Below the pieces are notes generated by a model that saw only the letters and a program-made list of their open reading frames with translations, did no database searches and had not been told where the DNA came from. From positions 3,155,001 to 3,219,000 of the forward strand of contig SMMW01000619.1 in NCBI GenBank assembly GCA_004794655.1: DNA of 64,000 nucleotides. Direction: 5' to 3'. Below are positions 48,101-58,100 of this stretch, piece after piece; position 1 is the stretch's first letter, and the number at the start of each line of letters is the position of its first letter. This stretch comes from Marisa cornuarietis (lineage: Eukaryota > Mollusca > Gastropoda > Architaenioglossa > Ampullariidae). The position numbers were made by a program, and so were the translations under genes.

Positions 48101-50140
48101 TCATAATCTTGAAGATAATTAATGACCTGCTATTATAAAGAACCTGATTTTAAGATTTCAGCCATTTACTGAAATTTGCATTTCAGAAGAGCAGATTTTG
48201 AAAATGTTTTTATTATTCATCAAATGTTTCCTTAGGCTAGATAGAAGAACAAGTAGTACCTTGGTATTCGGGTGGAATTGAAAAGCCGACGATACTGACT
48301 CATATCAAGGGGAAATGCTTTATACCAGTAAGCACCATACCAAGAAAGAGACTGCGGCAGCCACCTGGTTACATGAAAAGCAAGTAAAAACATCCTGAAC
48401 TGCACTAAGCATGAAAAATATCTGCGTTTTGAAACTGGTTTTTCCTGCAACCTATACCCTCACAAGCCACATGATGTTTGACTCTGAGCAACAAGTTATA
48501 ATTTTGTAACATTTCTCCAGAGATTTTGAGGACAACATATATGATCACACGTTAAACATTTACTCATATTACAATCATGAAAGTTCCTGATGCAAGGAAA
48601 CTTTCTCAAACTATCTTCCAAAATAAGAACTAAAATAATTTCCCTACAAAATGCTGTAACACATTTTCTAAAATAAAAACCAGCACAAAAGAGTTCCAAT
48701 CTTTAAAAAGCACCTGACAAATCTGCGGAAAGACTGGGTGTCACTAGCAGCTGGATTTAGATGATAAATTTCTGGCTCCAGCAGCTCAGCTTGCAGACTT
48801 TTCTTAAACCGTGCAGAAGTCATGACAAAGTTTGCTGCTCTCAGCAACTGAACAAAGCAGGGTTGAGAGCTATAAATAAACAATACTAGCAGCTGATTTT
48901 TGAAAACATGTCAAAAATACAGATACTAACAATAATAATAATATACAGAATGGGTTTGTTTTCATGACCTAATGAACAGTCGAGTGCACGAATCAGATTG
49001 AAGAGAATCAAAATATTATAAGCAGCCTTTCACATCAATTTCTTCCGCGTCTGCAGTTATTTTGAATGTTTCAGATGGTTACTCATATTCATATTAAGGT
49101 TTATTCGTTGGTTTCATGATATGACATGACAGTCAGACAAATTTGTCTTTTGGTCACAGATAACATATTTTACATACCTGTGTGTTATAGTCTGGTCTAG
49201 GATCATCTTGAAATGCCATAAATGGATTATGTGTCAGTACAATAGGTCTTCGATCCTTTAAATACATGTCAAACCATGGTCCTGCATGAAAATCATGGAT
49301 AAGAAATGAGTGCGTGGATTCATATATCTTTGTACGGAACATTGTTGACAACTTGTACATGTTCCTTCACTTCTATCCCACATCTGCATAAATCTACCAT
49401 AATATGAAGAAATTAAAAAAAACAGTTTTAAAATAGAAGAGATAAAAGCACAGAATTTTGCAACTGAAAGGTCTTGACTCTGAGCATAAATGAATTTTTA
49501 AAAAAAAGGTTGCATGAATTTCAAAGGCCGAGAATGGTCCTCTACCTGAGACATAGCTGGTGTGCTTATTTTTCTTGTTCTGTGCAACCAGCTCTTGATG
49601 TAGTTCTGAAACAGCAGAAAACAATGTCTTAGAACCATCTGTAATTCTGAAACAATGTTCTAAAAGCTTATGTAGTTCTAAATCGACTAAAATAAAGAAA
49701 AACATGATTAAACCAAACACAAAATTTTACATGGGTGATAAATATAATGATGATAATAATAATGTCAAATCCCTTAGCATTACATGCTACCATTATGAAA
49801 GTGGTTATGTTGATTTCATATCACTTATGAAGATGACAACATTTTAAAGAATTGTTGCACCTTTCCCTTCTTTCTCTTGAAACTCAGCCACAATCTGACT
49901 AGTCTTTGCATGCTGTTCAGTACTGACAAGAGGAGTCAAAGATTTCAAAAATCTTTCACACGTTTTCTCTAATTTTGGAATAGGAAGATGGGGCAAGCTT
50001 TTCTGAAAATGGTAAGTAGGAACTTGGCTGCACTGGAGGTAGTTCCTCTTTGGTGCTGCTTTAGATGAAGAGGCACTGGAACAGAAGCAAAAGTGCTTTT
50101 TGTGAGATTTAAGCGTGAAAGATACAGCAGAAAACTGCAT
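39160..50140 (-). CDS. CPT2: Carnitine O-palmitoyltransferase 2, mitochondrial
   Basis: CPT2 turns long-chain acylcarnitine and CoA back into acyl-CoA and carnitine at the matrix face of the inner mitochondrial membrane, the last step of the carnitine shuttle. Coding exons (minus strand): 50140-49861, 49605-49546, 49281-49178, 48847-48714, 48364-48260, 47861-47764, 47433-47287, 46912-46786, 44586-44390, 42388-42219, 41676-41448, 39819-39631, 39305-39160. All phases agree; the total is 1,986 nt, or 661 aa (human CPT2 is 658). Family marks include PHLPIPKLE near the N-terminus, [35 protein letters not shown] (the CPT2-type membrane-association region), the catalytic histidine in FEHSWGDG at ~residue 374 (human His372), GRTETVRP and the carnitine-site LSTSTL. 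The first ~45 residues have no acidic residue, as expected of a mitochondrial presequence. A further upstream coding exon is possible. Confidence 0.96.
40015..40370 (+). pseudogene. Possible LINE C-terminal remnant
   Basis: Translated with frameshifts, the region gives [15 protein letters not shown] followed by HFYCDVH, like the terminal CxxC...HxxxxC zinc motif of LINE RT proteins, and then an AT-rich tail. It lies in a CPT2 intron and is heavily mutated. Confidence 0.4.
40634..40810. mobile_element. hAT-type MITE with 8-bp target-site duplication
   Basis: The ends are CAGCGTTTCTCAACCT and, reverse-complemented, CCGCGGTTCTCAACCT, ~16-bp terminal inverted repeats with two mismatches. The flanking 8-bp direct repeats GTGTAAAG (40626-40633 and 40811-40818) fit hAT insertion. 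At 177 bp it cannot encode a transposase. It lies in the CPT2 intron between the exons at 41.4 and 39.8 kb. Confidence 0.88.
42815..44290 (+). pseudogene. Decayed non-LTR retrotransposon (LINE), endonuclease-RT ORF remnant
   Basis: Broken frames on the plus strand, antisense to CPT2, show LINE-type pieces in order. These are an endonuclease-like FNLHFD segment (~42845), [12 protein letters not shown] (~43005), RRRAEREWR (~43300), [12 protein letters not shown] (~43350), [10 protein letters not shown] (~43535), a reverse-transcriptase stretch with [23 protein letters not shown] and LGPILFVLY (~43765-43905), and a C-terminal [13 protein letters not shown] (~44085). Stops and frameshifts make it dead. 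An ATC-repeat tail is near 44270. It fills much of a CPT2 intron. Confidence 0.75.
45890..46080 (+). pseudogene. Possible LINE C-terminal remnant
   Basis: [10 protein letters not shown] followed after a gap by SLKTELY resembles an RT C-terminus (WNSLP...FK..LKT). It is short and diverged. Confidence 0.25.
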
Positions 50141-50474
50141 AACTTGATCTGAAACTTAGGAACTGCCATACCATATATAGTAATCATTCTTACCTCATTG
50201 AATGAGCAATTTAAATGTTATGCACTGATATAAGAATGGTATTTAAGTGCACTATGCAGTGATCTAGACTTCTAACCAAAAAACATGGGGAAATGTACTC
50301 TTGTACTGATAAACATTTTTAGTACCTGTATAGGATTAAAATTGTTTACATGAACTAATACTGATCAAAGATATAACAAACTTTAATTTGCATAAGAGTG
50401 AAAGCACTGGTGTCTACGATTGGAAATACACATGCTAGCTAGTATCATACTTATGTTGTGTAGCATACTTCCCA

Positions 50475-50665
50475 CAGCTGACCCAGATGTTGAGTGGACT
50501 TCTAAACTCATAGATGGGTGAAGGGTAGGGGGAGGTAAGGCGGCAAAGAAAGGGGGAAGGGCATATATTGATCTGAACCAAAACTTGAACTAAGATAAAC
50601 CATGGTATCTAACCTCTATGGAGTCCCTAACTCTGAAAAGTGACATGACATGCATGAGGTCACCA
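50475..50665 (+). mobile_element. SINE family A body fragment
   Basis: This diverged copy lacks the tRNA head. It begins near GCTGACCCAG and retains GGTGAAGGGTAGGGGGAGGT, AAGGCGGC and a later TCCCTAACTCTGAAAAG that matches the family body. It lies upstream of CPT2 coding exon 1. Confidence 0.45.
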
Positions 50666-51097
50666 AAAAATGAAAAATTACAACAATCTTTTTAATGTCA
50701 CTTATGAAAACTTACCATATTGCTGCAGTTTTGTGATAGTACTTTATTTTATCAACTTTCTGCAACAAAATTAAACTTACACTAATATTAATAAGATAGT
50801 ACTTATGCATGTTCTTCTTGAAATAAACAGTTGTATATGCATATTTTAAGATACTCTCTCTCTCTTACACACAGACACACACACCCTTATCGAGGATGAC
50901 ATTATATCCTACACTTTTACATTCACATATTTTCTTGCAGCCTCGATATAACACAGCCGACTGCATGTAAAGAAAAACTGTTATCAAAACATACAACAAT
51001 GTACATGGCCAGCATCAAGCAACAACAGTACTGAGTAGTAATAACTTGAATATACAAAATTACCCACTTACTAAATAATTATTAAAGTTACACTTAC

Positions 51098-51154
51098 AGT
51101 TGTAGGAACATTCAACTGCTTTGCAGCTAGACAGCGATTAGGAATTTTGTGCAT
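51098..51154 (-). other. CPT2: Possible CPT2 first exon (19 codons)
   Basis: ATG at 51154 opens 19 codons (MHKIPNRCLAAKQLN...) with no acidic residue, ending in phase 0 at a good GTAAGT donor. Spliced to an acceptor at ATGCAG|TTT inside the next exon it would keep frame and give a ~678-residue protein with a longer presequence. Spliced to the other nearby acceptor (TTTCAG|ATCAAG) it would be an overlapping upstream ORF in the 5' UTR. The sequence alone does not decide between them. Confidence 0.5.
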
Positions 51155-51377
51155 TGTCTCTGATCACTGAACTGATAAAGTAGCTACTTGTTAGTTATTT
51201 AGTAGCATAAATGAACTGAGCTTGGACTTTGATCGGGAACCTTTCTCTTCGTGCCAAGTAGCAGACTACACCGAACAACGGAAGTGGATAAAAACATTTA
51301 GAGTTGCTTCCCTTGCTGCCCCAGAGACTACACAGACCACGCAGCTTTCGCTCCCTTTGTTGTGTATTCGCGAGCAT
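51155..51377. promoter_or_regulatory. Putative bidirectional promoter of CPT2 and the 135-aa gene
   Basis: About 220 bp separates the possible CPT2 first ATG (51154, minus) from the ATG of the 135-residue gene (51378, plus). It contains TGGACTTTG (51223-51231), the reverse of the HNF4-specific motif CAAAGTCCA, and an ETS-type CGGAAGTG (51279-51286). Both motif classes fit a metabolic housekeeping promoter. No TATA box is evident. Confidence 0.5.
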
Positions 51378-53236
51378 ATGGAATCCTTCGATATTGAAGA
51401 ACTCGTCTTAGTAAGTATGCTTTAATATATATGGGGCACAGCTTTGATATAGAGTAACTCGCGACGGCCATAACTAAAATGGCATTTGTCGTCTGCTCGC
51501 TCCACTCAATTGCCCAAATGTAGGCCTACCTAATAAACTAAACCTAAACCTAACCTTAACCCCAAACCTCTGACAAAATAACATAGACTGGCCTATGACG
51601 TAGCGAGTTACTCCATATCAAAGTTCTTCCATATATTTTAATACATGAATCATAATGTACAATATTTCTGCTCAAACGCAGCGTTAAGTGTGTCGTAGTA
51701 TTTGTATTTGGGAAGCGGATGGCCGAGTGGTTAGAGCGCTGGCGTCCGAACCGAGAGTGTGTCGGATCGATTCCCGTTAAGTGCAGCAAACTTCCCCCAG
51801 TCGACCCAGCTGACGGGAATGGGTACCTGATTCCATAGAGGGTTGGGGAAGGTAAGGCAGCGAGGGAGAGGAGATTGGCACCACCCTCATGTAAAAGCTG
51901 GCCCCGAGAAAAGTGGGGTCTCTAACCCCAACGACCTGAAAAGGTTATGGGATGACCTTTACCTTTACCTTATTTGTATTTATTTGAAATTCAATTGTCA
52001 GCAAGCTCTCGCTCTCTGGCTCATTGTCTGAGTCACAAATCATAGAAGTGTGTGGTCTGAGTGGTGCAGAGAGCGGTTTGTAGCGAGTTTCTCGTTTCTT
52101 AATGAATTTAATTCAGGATTAATTCAGACTAATTAAGGCCCTGAAGAGCATGCCTTAAACTCTATTTATTTTGTAACACATTTAAATCTTTATTTATTGA
52201 ATTTTTTAACGATGTTTTAAACACATTCACATCGTGCGTCATGTTATTAGGATAATGGTGCACTTGAAATGGGTGGGCTAGCGAAGAAAAATTCGATATT
52301 AATTCCTTCATCTACTCCCGATATATAGCTTCATGCAGTTCGCTGAGTAAATAAATTTGTGCTTTTTAAGTGTTATTTGCCACTATATTTATTGTGATAG
52401 TTAACTAAATATTTTACAAGATGGTTAATCATTTTGGTCACCTTTTAGATCTAGGTAAAAATTAATAGAGATTAGAGTTAGAAAAGTAGCTATTTTCTTC
52501 CATTATTTATTTTGTGATGCATTTTTACTTAAACTTGTAAACAAATTTTTCTTAATCATAATTGGTTTCATCAGGTCTGCCCGGAGATCTGGGAAGAGTC
52601 TCGTAGTGCTTTGCTGTCAAATGACTGCCTTTCAGAGGACGTAAAGGAGCTGATTCGTAATGTTGATGGTTAGTAGAGGCTGCAATGTTTTACACTCTTT
52701 TGAGTACAGTATTAATAATACCACCAGTTTGAAGCATAGGCTGTTTGTATTCAGGAGCAATTTTTTCTTATGTATATTCGTATTGCATTTTTCTCTAGAA
52801 AATGATATGTGATGTAAATCGTATTGATCCTACATTCAGTTATGTTTAGTTCAACTTTATTTATGTGTATTTAATTCCCTTTCCATATATTGTTATCCAG
52901 TTAACTGTTCTGAATTTATTTCAAATGAGATCACATTGTATATCTACTTTTTCAGGACCTGCACTGCTTCAAGATTTACAATTTCTTAACCAGTGTTTGG
53001 TGAAGAAGGGCAGGTTCAGAACTGCTGCAAAAGAAAAAGCATATTCAAATTATCACAGAGAATTTATAATTCACTGTAAAGATATTGAAAGGCATATTCC
53101 ATCCCCTGCATCAACATGGGTCTGCCTCAAGGTATTTGAAATGATGGTAAATAAAAACTACAATTTGCCTAATAGTCCGTCTGCAGCCAATGACAAAAAT
53201 CATACACCTACTCAGTTGACATTGTATTTTGATTAA
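51378..53236 (+). CDS. Unrecognised 135-residue protein, 3 exons
   Basis: Exons 51378-51410, 52575-52668 and 52956-53236 join in phase (33+94+281 nt) to give 135 residues: MESFDIEELVL, then VCPEIWEESRSALL..., then GPALLQDLQFLNQC... up to a TAA. All four splice sites are canonical (TTA|GTAAGT, ATCAG|GTCTGC, GATG|GTTAGT, TTCAG|GACC). The protein is mostly helical in appearance, with acidic N-terminal and basic central regions, no signal peptide or membrane segment, and the C-terminus TPTQLTLYFD. I do not recognise the family. The Q-x-x-L-x-aromatic ending loosely recalls PCNA-binding peptides but lacks their spacing. The gene is divergent from CPT2, and its first intron holds a recent SINE. Poly(A) signals AATAAA occur at 53553 and 53628. 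Confidence 0.75.
51710..51970 (+). mobile_element. tRNA-derived SINE, family A, intact with target-site duplication
   Basis: The head is tRNA-like, with an A-box-like TGGCCGAGTGG and a B-box-like GGATCGATTCC, followed by a unique body (GGTAAGGCAGCGAGGGAG, GAGAAAAGTGGGGTCTC) and a short ACCTTT repeat tail. The 11-bp direct repeats TATTTGTATTT at 51699-51709 and 51971-51981 flank it exactly. It lies in intron 1 of the 135-aa gene. Confidence 0.85.
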
Positions 53237-53552
53237 TTTTGTATCATTTCCTTTATTTACATTTGTGCAAGATTAAAAATGGTCATAATGTTAAGTGTTA
53301 CAACCACCCTCCCAACTTCACGTTGATGCTATTTTCTGCTTTAAAGAGACATACGTAATGTGTCAATGTCATGGTTATAAAAGTAAAAGGTTCAAAAGTT
53401 TAGGTTTATGTAGAATATGATTATTATCATACATAACACTTTTCGTATAAAAGCTGACCAGACAGTTTGGCAAGCCTAATTGGAACAGGTGGAAAGCATT
53501 GGAATATTAAGCATTTAAAAAAAATTGAGTTTGACATGATGCATGTATGTAA

Positions 53553-53633
53553 AATAAAAATTGATGTGAACTGTTGATTCCATGGCTCTTATCCACTTTG
53601 CCACTCAAATTCCTGCTCACTCAATTTAATAAA
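53553..53633 (+). terminator. Poly(A) signals of the 135-aa gene
   Basis: Two AATAAA hexamers, at 53553-53558 and 53628-53633, lie 320-400 nt after the stop codon in AT-rich DNA and are the likely 3'-end processing signals. Confidence 0.45.
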
Positions 53634-53789
53634 GATAACTGCCTAAGTAATTGTATTTTTTTTTATTTTCTCGATTGTATTTCAGCCTAGGACAGGAACA
53701 AGGCAAAACAATAGACAGGAGTCTGAAAAATCTTTAACACTGATCAAAATTTGTAGATGAGTCAGTCCTCAAAAGCTTTGTCTAATTTA

Positions 53790-54490
53790 ATGCCTTTTAA
53801 TTTTTTTTAGTGGGCTAGTGCTGATTACTACTTGGGGTCAACTTCAATACTATCTCTGTTAAAAGACTGCCTGAATTCTTCTTGCAAACATTTATTATGC
53901 TTTCTCACCTTTTCAACCTCAGCAGCCATTTTCTCTCTGTTCACACACTGAAGTGGAGAGTTCTTTGAAAGTAGCTTGTTTATGTTTTCTTATGCGTCTC
54001 AGTTTTTTTTTCACAAGAAGGGTTTGCGTCTATGCACAGTGTTTGCACAATGCACTGTCTGATTCTAACAACAGTTCGCAAGATTTTGACCTAACTGAAG
54101 ACAAATGTGTTATGTTGCCTGTTTCATCTGTTGTATTTTGTATGTGCCTGAAATACAGTTGCTGAATGTCAACATTAGGCAATTCAGCAAAATTCTGCAG
54201 AGCATGATCTGTTACACCAGCACAAAGATGCAAAGAGGATGTTTTTTTTTAAGAGCTTAGTAACTGAAATCTTTTCTGGACAAGAAAATCAAATACGCTG
54301 ACCCTAACTGTAAAATCTGGCATGATTGTTACTTTCACTCTCACTTGAAACTTTTATGAAAAAGAAGCTAGAATAATGTTGTCACTGGTATCTGACAGTA
54401 GACGCCATGGAGAAGGTAGCTCTTTAACTGCTGCCTTGCGGACCTCTTCATAAGTGATTTCACTCTCTCAACAAGTTTTGGAGATGGTTG
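53790..54490 (-). pseudogene. Decayed transposon-encoded protein, THAP/P-element-associated type
   Basis: Minus-strand frames broken by stops read TYEEVRKAAVKELPSPWRLL, then SDNIILASFS, VKVTIMPDFTVRVSV, VTDHALQNFAELP, SVRSKSCELLLESDSALCKH, and a basic helical piece, AAEVEKVRKHNKCLQEEF. The order (W..L...NIIL, a beta-rich segment, C-x2-C, then a coiled coil) is what I recall for proteins of transposon families found widely in marine invertebrates. I cannot name the family with certainty, and the copy is not functional. Confidence 0.4.
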
Positions 54491-55486
54491 CTGAGCCTAA
54501 AAAGTAAAAAAAATGCAGACACCAGTGTTTGTTGTACTTTACATTTCAGGATAATTGGAGTGTATGCAATAACTCAATCTGAAGAACATTAAAATGGTAG
54601 AGAAGAGAGAATGTCGACAGTTTCACTTAAAAACACATAATTTTTAATTATGCATTGCTTTTGGCAGTGACCATGTTGTCTCATAGTGATTAATGCTCAC
54701 TGGAGGCTTCCTAGTTTCAGTCTTGGGTGTTTCAATAGTCTTCTTTGGCATAAACTCTGTGGGATAAGGTGGCGAATAATAATAGGTAGAAATAATAGGT
54801 AGAGATCTACATGCAGATAAATAATAGCAGATTATATCAAATAAATCAGATTAATGTAAGGCAGACCTGTATCTGATCTTTTGACCAGTTGTACCAACCT
54901 AATTTAACTTGTGTAGAGAATTAACCCACTAGTTTTTGCATCCCATTCCCCACCCCATTTCAGAAAAGTTAGTCCAAGTGAATCAAATTTAAAAGTCAGA
55001 AAGTTACCACTAATTTGCTGATTTAGTCCAGCCCCAGAAAAAAAAATATTTATGCTTTTGCGAAAGGAACATTAAGATTATGTGTTCTAATGTATTTTTA
55101 AATGATTTATTGCTAAATAGGGTTTGAATTTAAGTAATCCTATTCATGTTAATCATGTAATTTACTTTTCAATTCTTCTCTTATCTTCTGTTGGTTATGA
55201 CACATTACATATTATAATAGGTTATTGATTCTCTTCTATCTCTCTCACTCTCTAATACGAACCATATCCAGCACTCAGCAGTTTCAAGGCACCAGTGCTG
55301 GATAAATGTTGGTCATACATGTACCACTTTTGTCTGGGCTATGAATTGCTGCAGCAAGAATGAGCGACGTAATAATAATATAATAATAACAACAACAATA
55401 ATAACAATACAGTCTGCAGGCGAAGACTTGCCTTTTCCAGTTTCCGCTCAGCGTGCAGTCGATCTTCATCTCGCTTAGTGCTTTAT

Positions 55487-55808
55487 GGGCCCCGGTAGTG
55501 TAGTGGTTAAAACACTCGCTTGTCACCACTGCAGTGAGTGGTTCAGATCTCGTCTCGGGACGCTCTCTGTATGTGACACCTGTTCGCAGGGCTGGCCGCC
55601 GGGGGTTTTCTCCGGGTACTCCGGTTTCCTCCCCCTCCCTTTCCCCCCTTCCCTCCGTGAGCAAATGTGAGGACTGCTCATGCGCTTGGTAGCAGCAGAG
55701 TTTGTCTCTCACAGTTGTTCAGTTCGGATCACTGCGCATTGAGCGTGTCCCTGAGATGCGGAAAACTTGAGCGTTATAAGACGAAATCAATCAATCAATC
55801 AATCAATC
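55487..55808 (+). mobile_element. tRNA-derived SINE, family B, with V-like core and (AATC)n tail
   Basis: The head is GTAGTGTAGTGGTTAA with B-box-like GTGGTTCAGATCTCG. A central TTTTCTCCGGGTACTCCGG and TTTCCTCC closely resembles the conserved core of vertebrate V-SINEs. The element ends in a run of AATC units at 55787-55808. It is the most complete family-B copy here. Confidence 0.85.
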
Positions 55809-57429
55809 TGTGAGGTTACCAGTTAATAGTTTCGTCATATATAGCTGGGAACTTTACATGAACATGCACACGCGCGCACACAAACACTCATTGCCAGGCA
55901 CACCCAGATGCAAGATCTTTTCCCCTTTCTGTTCATATGAGTGCACAGACATCGTAATAAAACTAGCATGGGGTTGATCGAAGTAGAATCGAACCCCTTC
56001 AATTATTTTTACAAAGGCGCCAGTACATAATTGACTATTTTTTTCAGTCATCAGTAAATCTGTTCAGAATGAATGGACATAGAGCCAGGCACCTTTTTTT
56101 TTTTTTTTTTTTTACAACCCACGCCAGCAGCACGTGATAAATTAGAAATTTCATTCAGCACCCCGCCAAGAGATTGGCGTTGCAGGCAGTTTGTGCGACT
56201 TAATTTTCTCGCCCTGGATGTAAACAGCTATATATCCCACTTAGTTTTATTTTTGTTTTTCCCACAGGACCACCATAAGGAGCGCCCAGCTCAAACTGAC
56301 CCCACCAACTTGACTTTTTTTTTTTTTAAAGGAAACACATCTCCAGTTCACACTGTCCATTGTCCCTGAAAACACCTCTTGGCATGACACTCTGGGCCCA
56401 GCTGCTCGGAGGAGGCACAGGGCTACGATGGACTTTGGAAGGTGTGAAAATGATTAACTCCAAAGAGATGCCTAAGTTCGCAGCCTGTTTCGTGAGCAGT
56501 TCGCTAAGGACTGAGACTATAGACTGTGTTTGAGGAGACAGGCCTGTGGGAAAGCAGTCAACACGACGAAAGCATGGCCGACCTTTTGTACAAACACCGG
56601 CTGTCCCTTGCCTGACATTCCGCGCAGCCCTCGCCTCACTTTTGTCTCGTCGCTCCGGTCACCAGCATTTCTTTCCGATGCTTCATCGTCCGCAGTCAGG
56701 AGACGAGAGAAAGAGGAAGAAGTGGAAGAAAGGGGTGACCTCTCGACAGTCACCTGTTCGAGATCAGCAAGTGGAGCTGTGACTGAAAAATGTAAAACTT
56801 CACAGCAGTGGTCAGTAACAGAAACTTCTGCGTCAGTGGACTTATTTGGTAGTATTGATTGACTGATTTGTTTGTTTATTTCTGCATTGTGCATTTCCCT
56901 TTTCCCTTCACTCGTTCATTCCTTTTTTTCTTTCTTTCTTTAGAATTAACAGTGTTTCTTTCAGGCGTTCAATTTGCATTCGCGAAATATGGCTGCTCAA
57001 GTTAGTATACGCCTTGCTGGAGAATTGACAGAAAAGTTTTACATTTGCAGATGTTTGTACCAGATTCTTGTGTCGTAATAACCATTATTTTATAGCTCGT
57101 ACTTTTGTTTGTTTTCTGGTTTTGTAAATTCTCTTATCCTCCCTTTTTTTTGGCAGTAGCTCGAATGGAAAGCTATAGGATGTTTAAGATGTCCTTAACT
57201 GGGTCTTATGGGAGATGGGGAAATGAAAAACCAGTTTTTATTAAATTATCAACCATGACTTTATATTAGGTTATAAATTATAATTGTATGATTTTTAAAC
57301 GCAATTTTTATTGTGTTATTGTGAAAAGGATGGCCATTCCACACGGACACGAAGGAATAAAGCATTTCATGATCTGTGGCCACTCTTATGGACTATTCAC
57401 GGGACATTACTTTTAAAGGAAAAATTAAT

Positions 57430-57430
<1 letters not shown>

Positions 57431-57496
<66 letters not shown>
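57431..57496. repeat. (GAT)n microsatellite
   Basis: About 22 GAT units. The aspartate-run reading frame across it is an artefact. Confidence 0.97.
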
Positions 57497-57497
<1 letters not shown>

Positions 57498-57884
57498 GCC
57501 AGCGGACTATCACAGAAGATTTTATCACAAAGTCTTTTGATAATCTGTTGAGAAAATGCTTTCGTGACTACAACAATTTTCTGTTTTGTTTTTGCTTGCT
57601 TTGAATGTTTTTTGAAAAGCTTCTCTCTCTTCCCTGAAAGTTTTCGGCTTTACGTTTACGGTTTTCAGTTTACGCGGAAACTTGTAGATAATTTCAAGTT
57701 AAAACATACAAAAATGTGTAGCTGAAATTTCCTCTCGATGTATTTTTCCTGAATACTTGATTCAGATTAGCAGAAAACCAGTTTGTGCACCTTTTTATAT
57801 TTTAATTTTATTTTCAGATTATTCAAAGAAGGATATTGAAGAAAATTCCTGGCTAGCTAACGAGATTTCAGACGTTCTTCCAAA

Positions 57885-58040
57885 ATGGACGAAATTCGAT
57901 TTGTAGCCACCCTATTAGCATGTGAGTACTATCCAGCATAATTAAAAGAATGTTTTATTGTTGTGTCGTATTTTCTTATCAAAGAACCGTAGAAAATACT
58001 CTGTAGATTTTTTATGTGAAACTCGGACTCATAACAAAGC

Positions 58041-58100
<60 letters not shown>

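Larger units (their letters stand above)
54491..57817. other. Intergenic region upstream of the cysteine-rich gene
   Basis: AT-rich DNA with one SINE, an AAT/AAC run (~55369-55410), a poly-T run (~56093-56113) and the GAT microsatellite. Overlapping open frames on both strands at 56517-56894 have no homology I recognise and no supporting splice sites. Confidence 0.45.

Noticed and set aside
51710..51790. tRNA gene with A and B boxes
   Set aside because: No full cloverleaf with closing acceptor stem; the body and target duplications show a SINE. The same applies to 24.9, 55.5 and 62.4 kb.
55284..55712. 142-codon minus-strand frame
   Set aside because: It is largely the reverse strand of the family-B SINE plus an AAT/AAC run.
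56517..56894. Opposed 110- and 125-codon frames
   Set aside because: No recognised domain, no convincing splice sites or poly(A) signal; chance frames in a GC-richer patch.
57311..57604. 97-codon frame with a long aspartate run
   Set aside because: The run is the (GAT)n microsatellite and nothing on either side looks coding.
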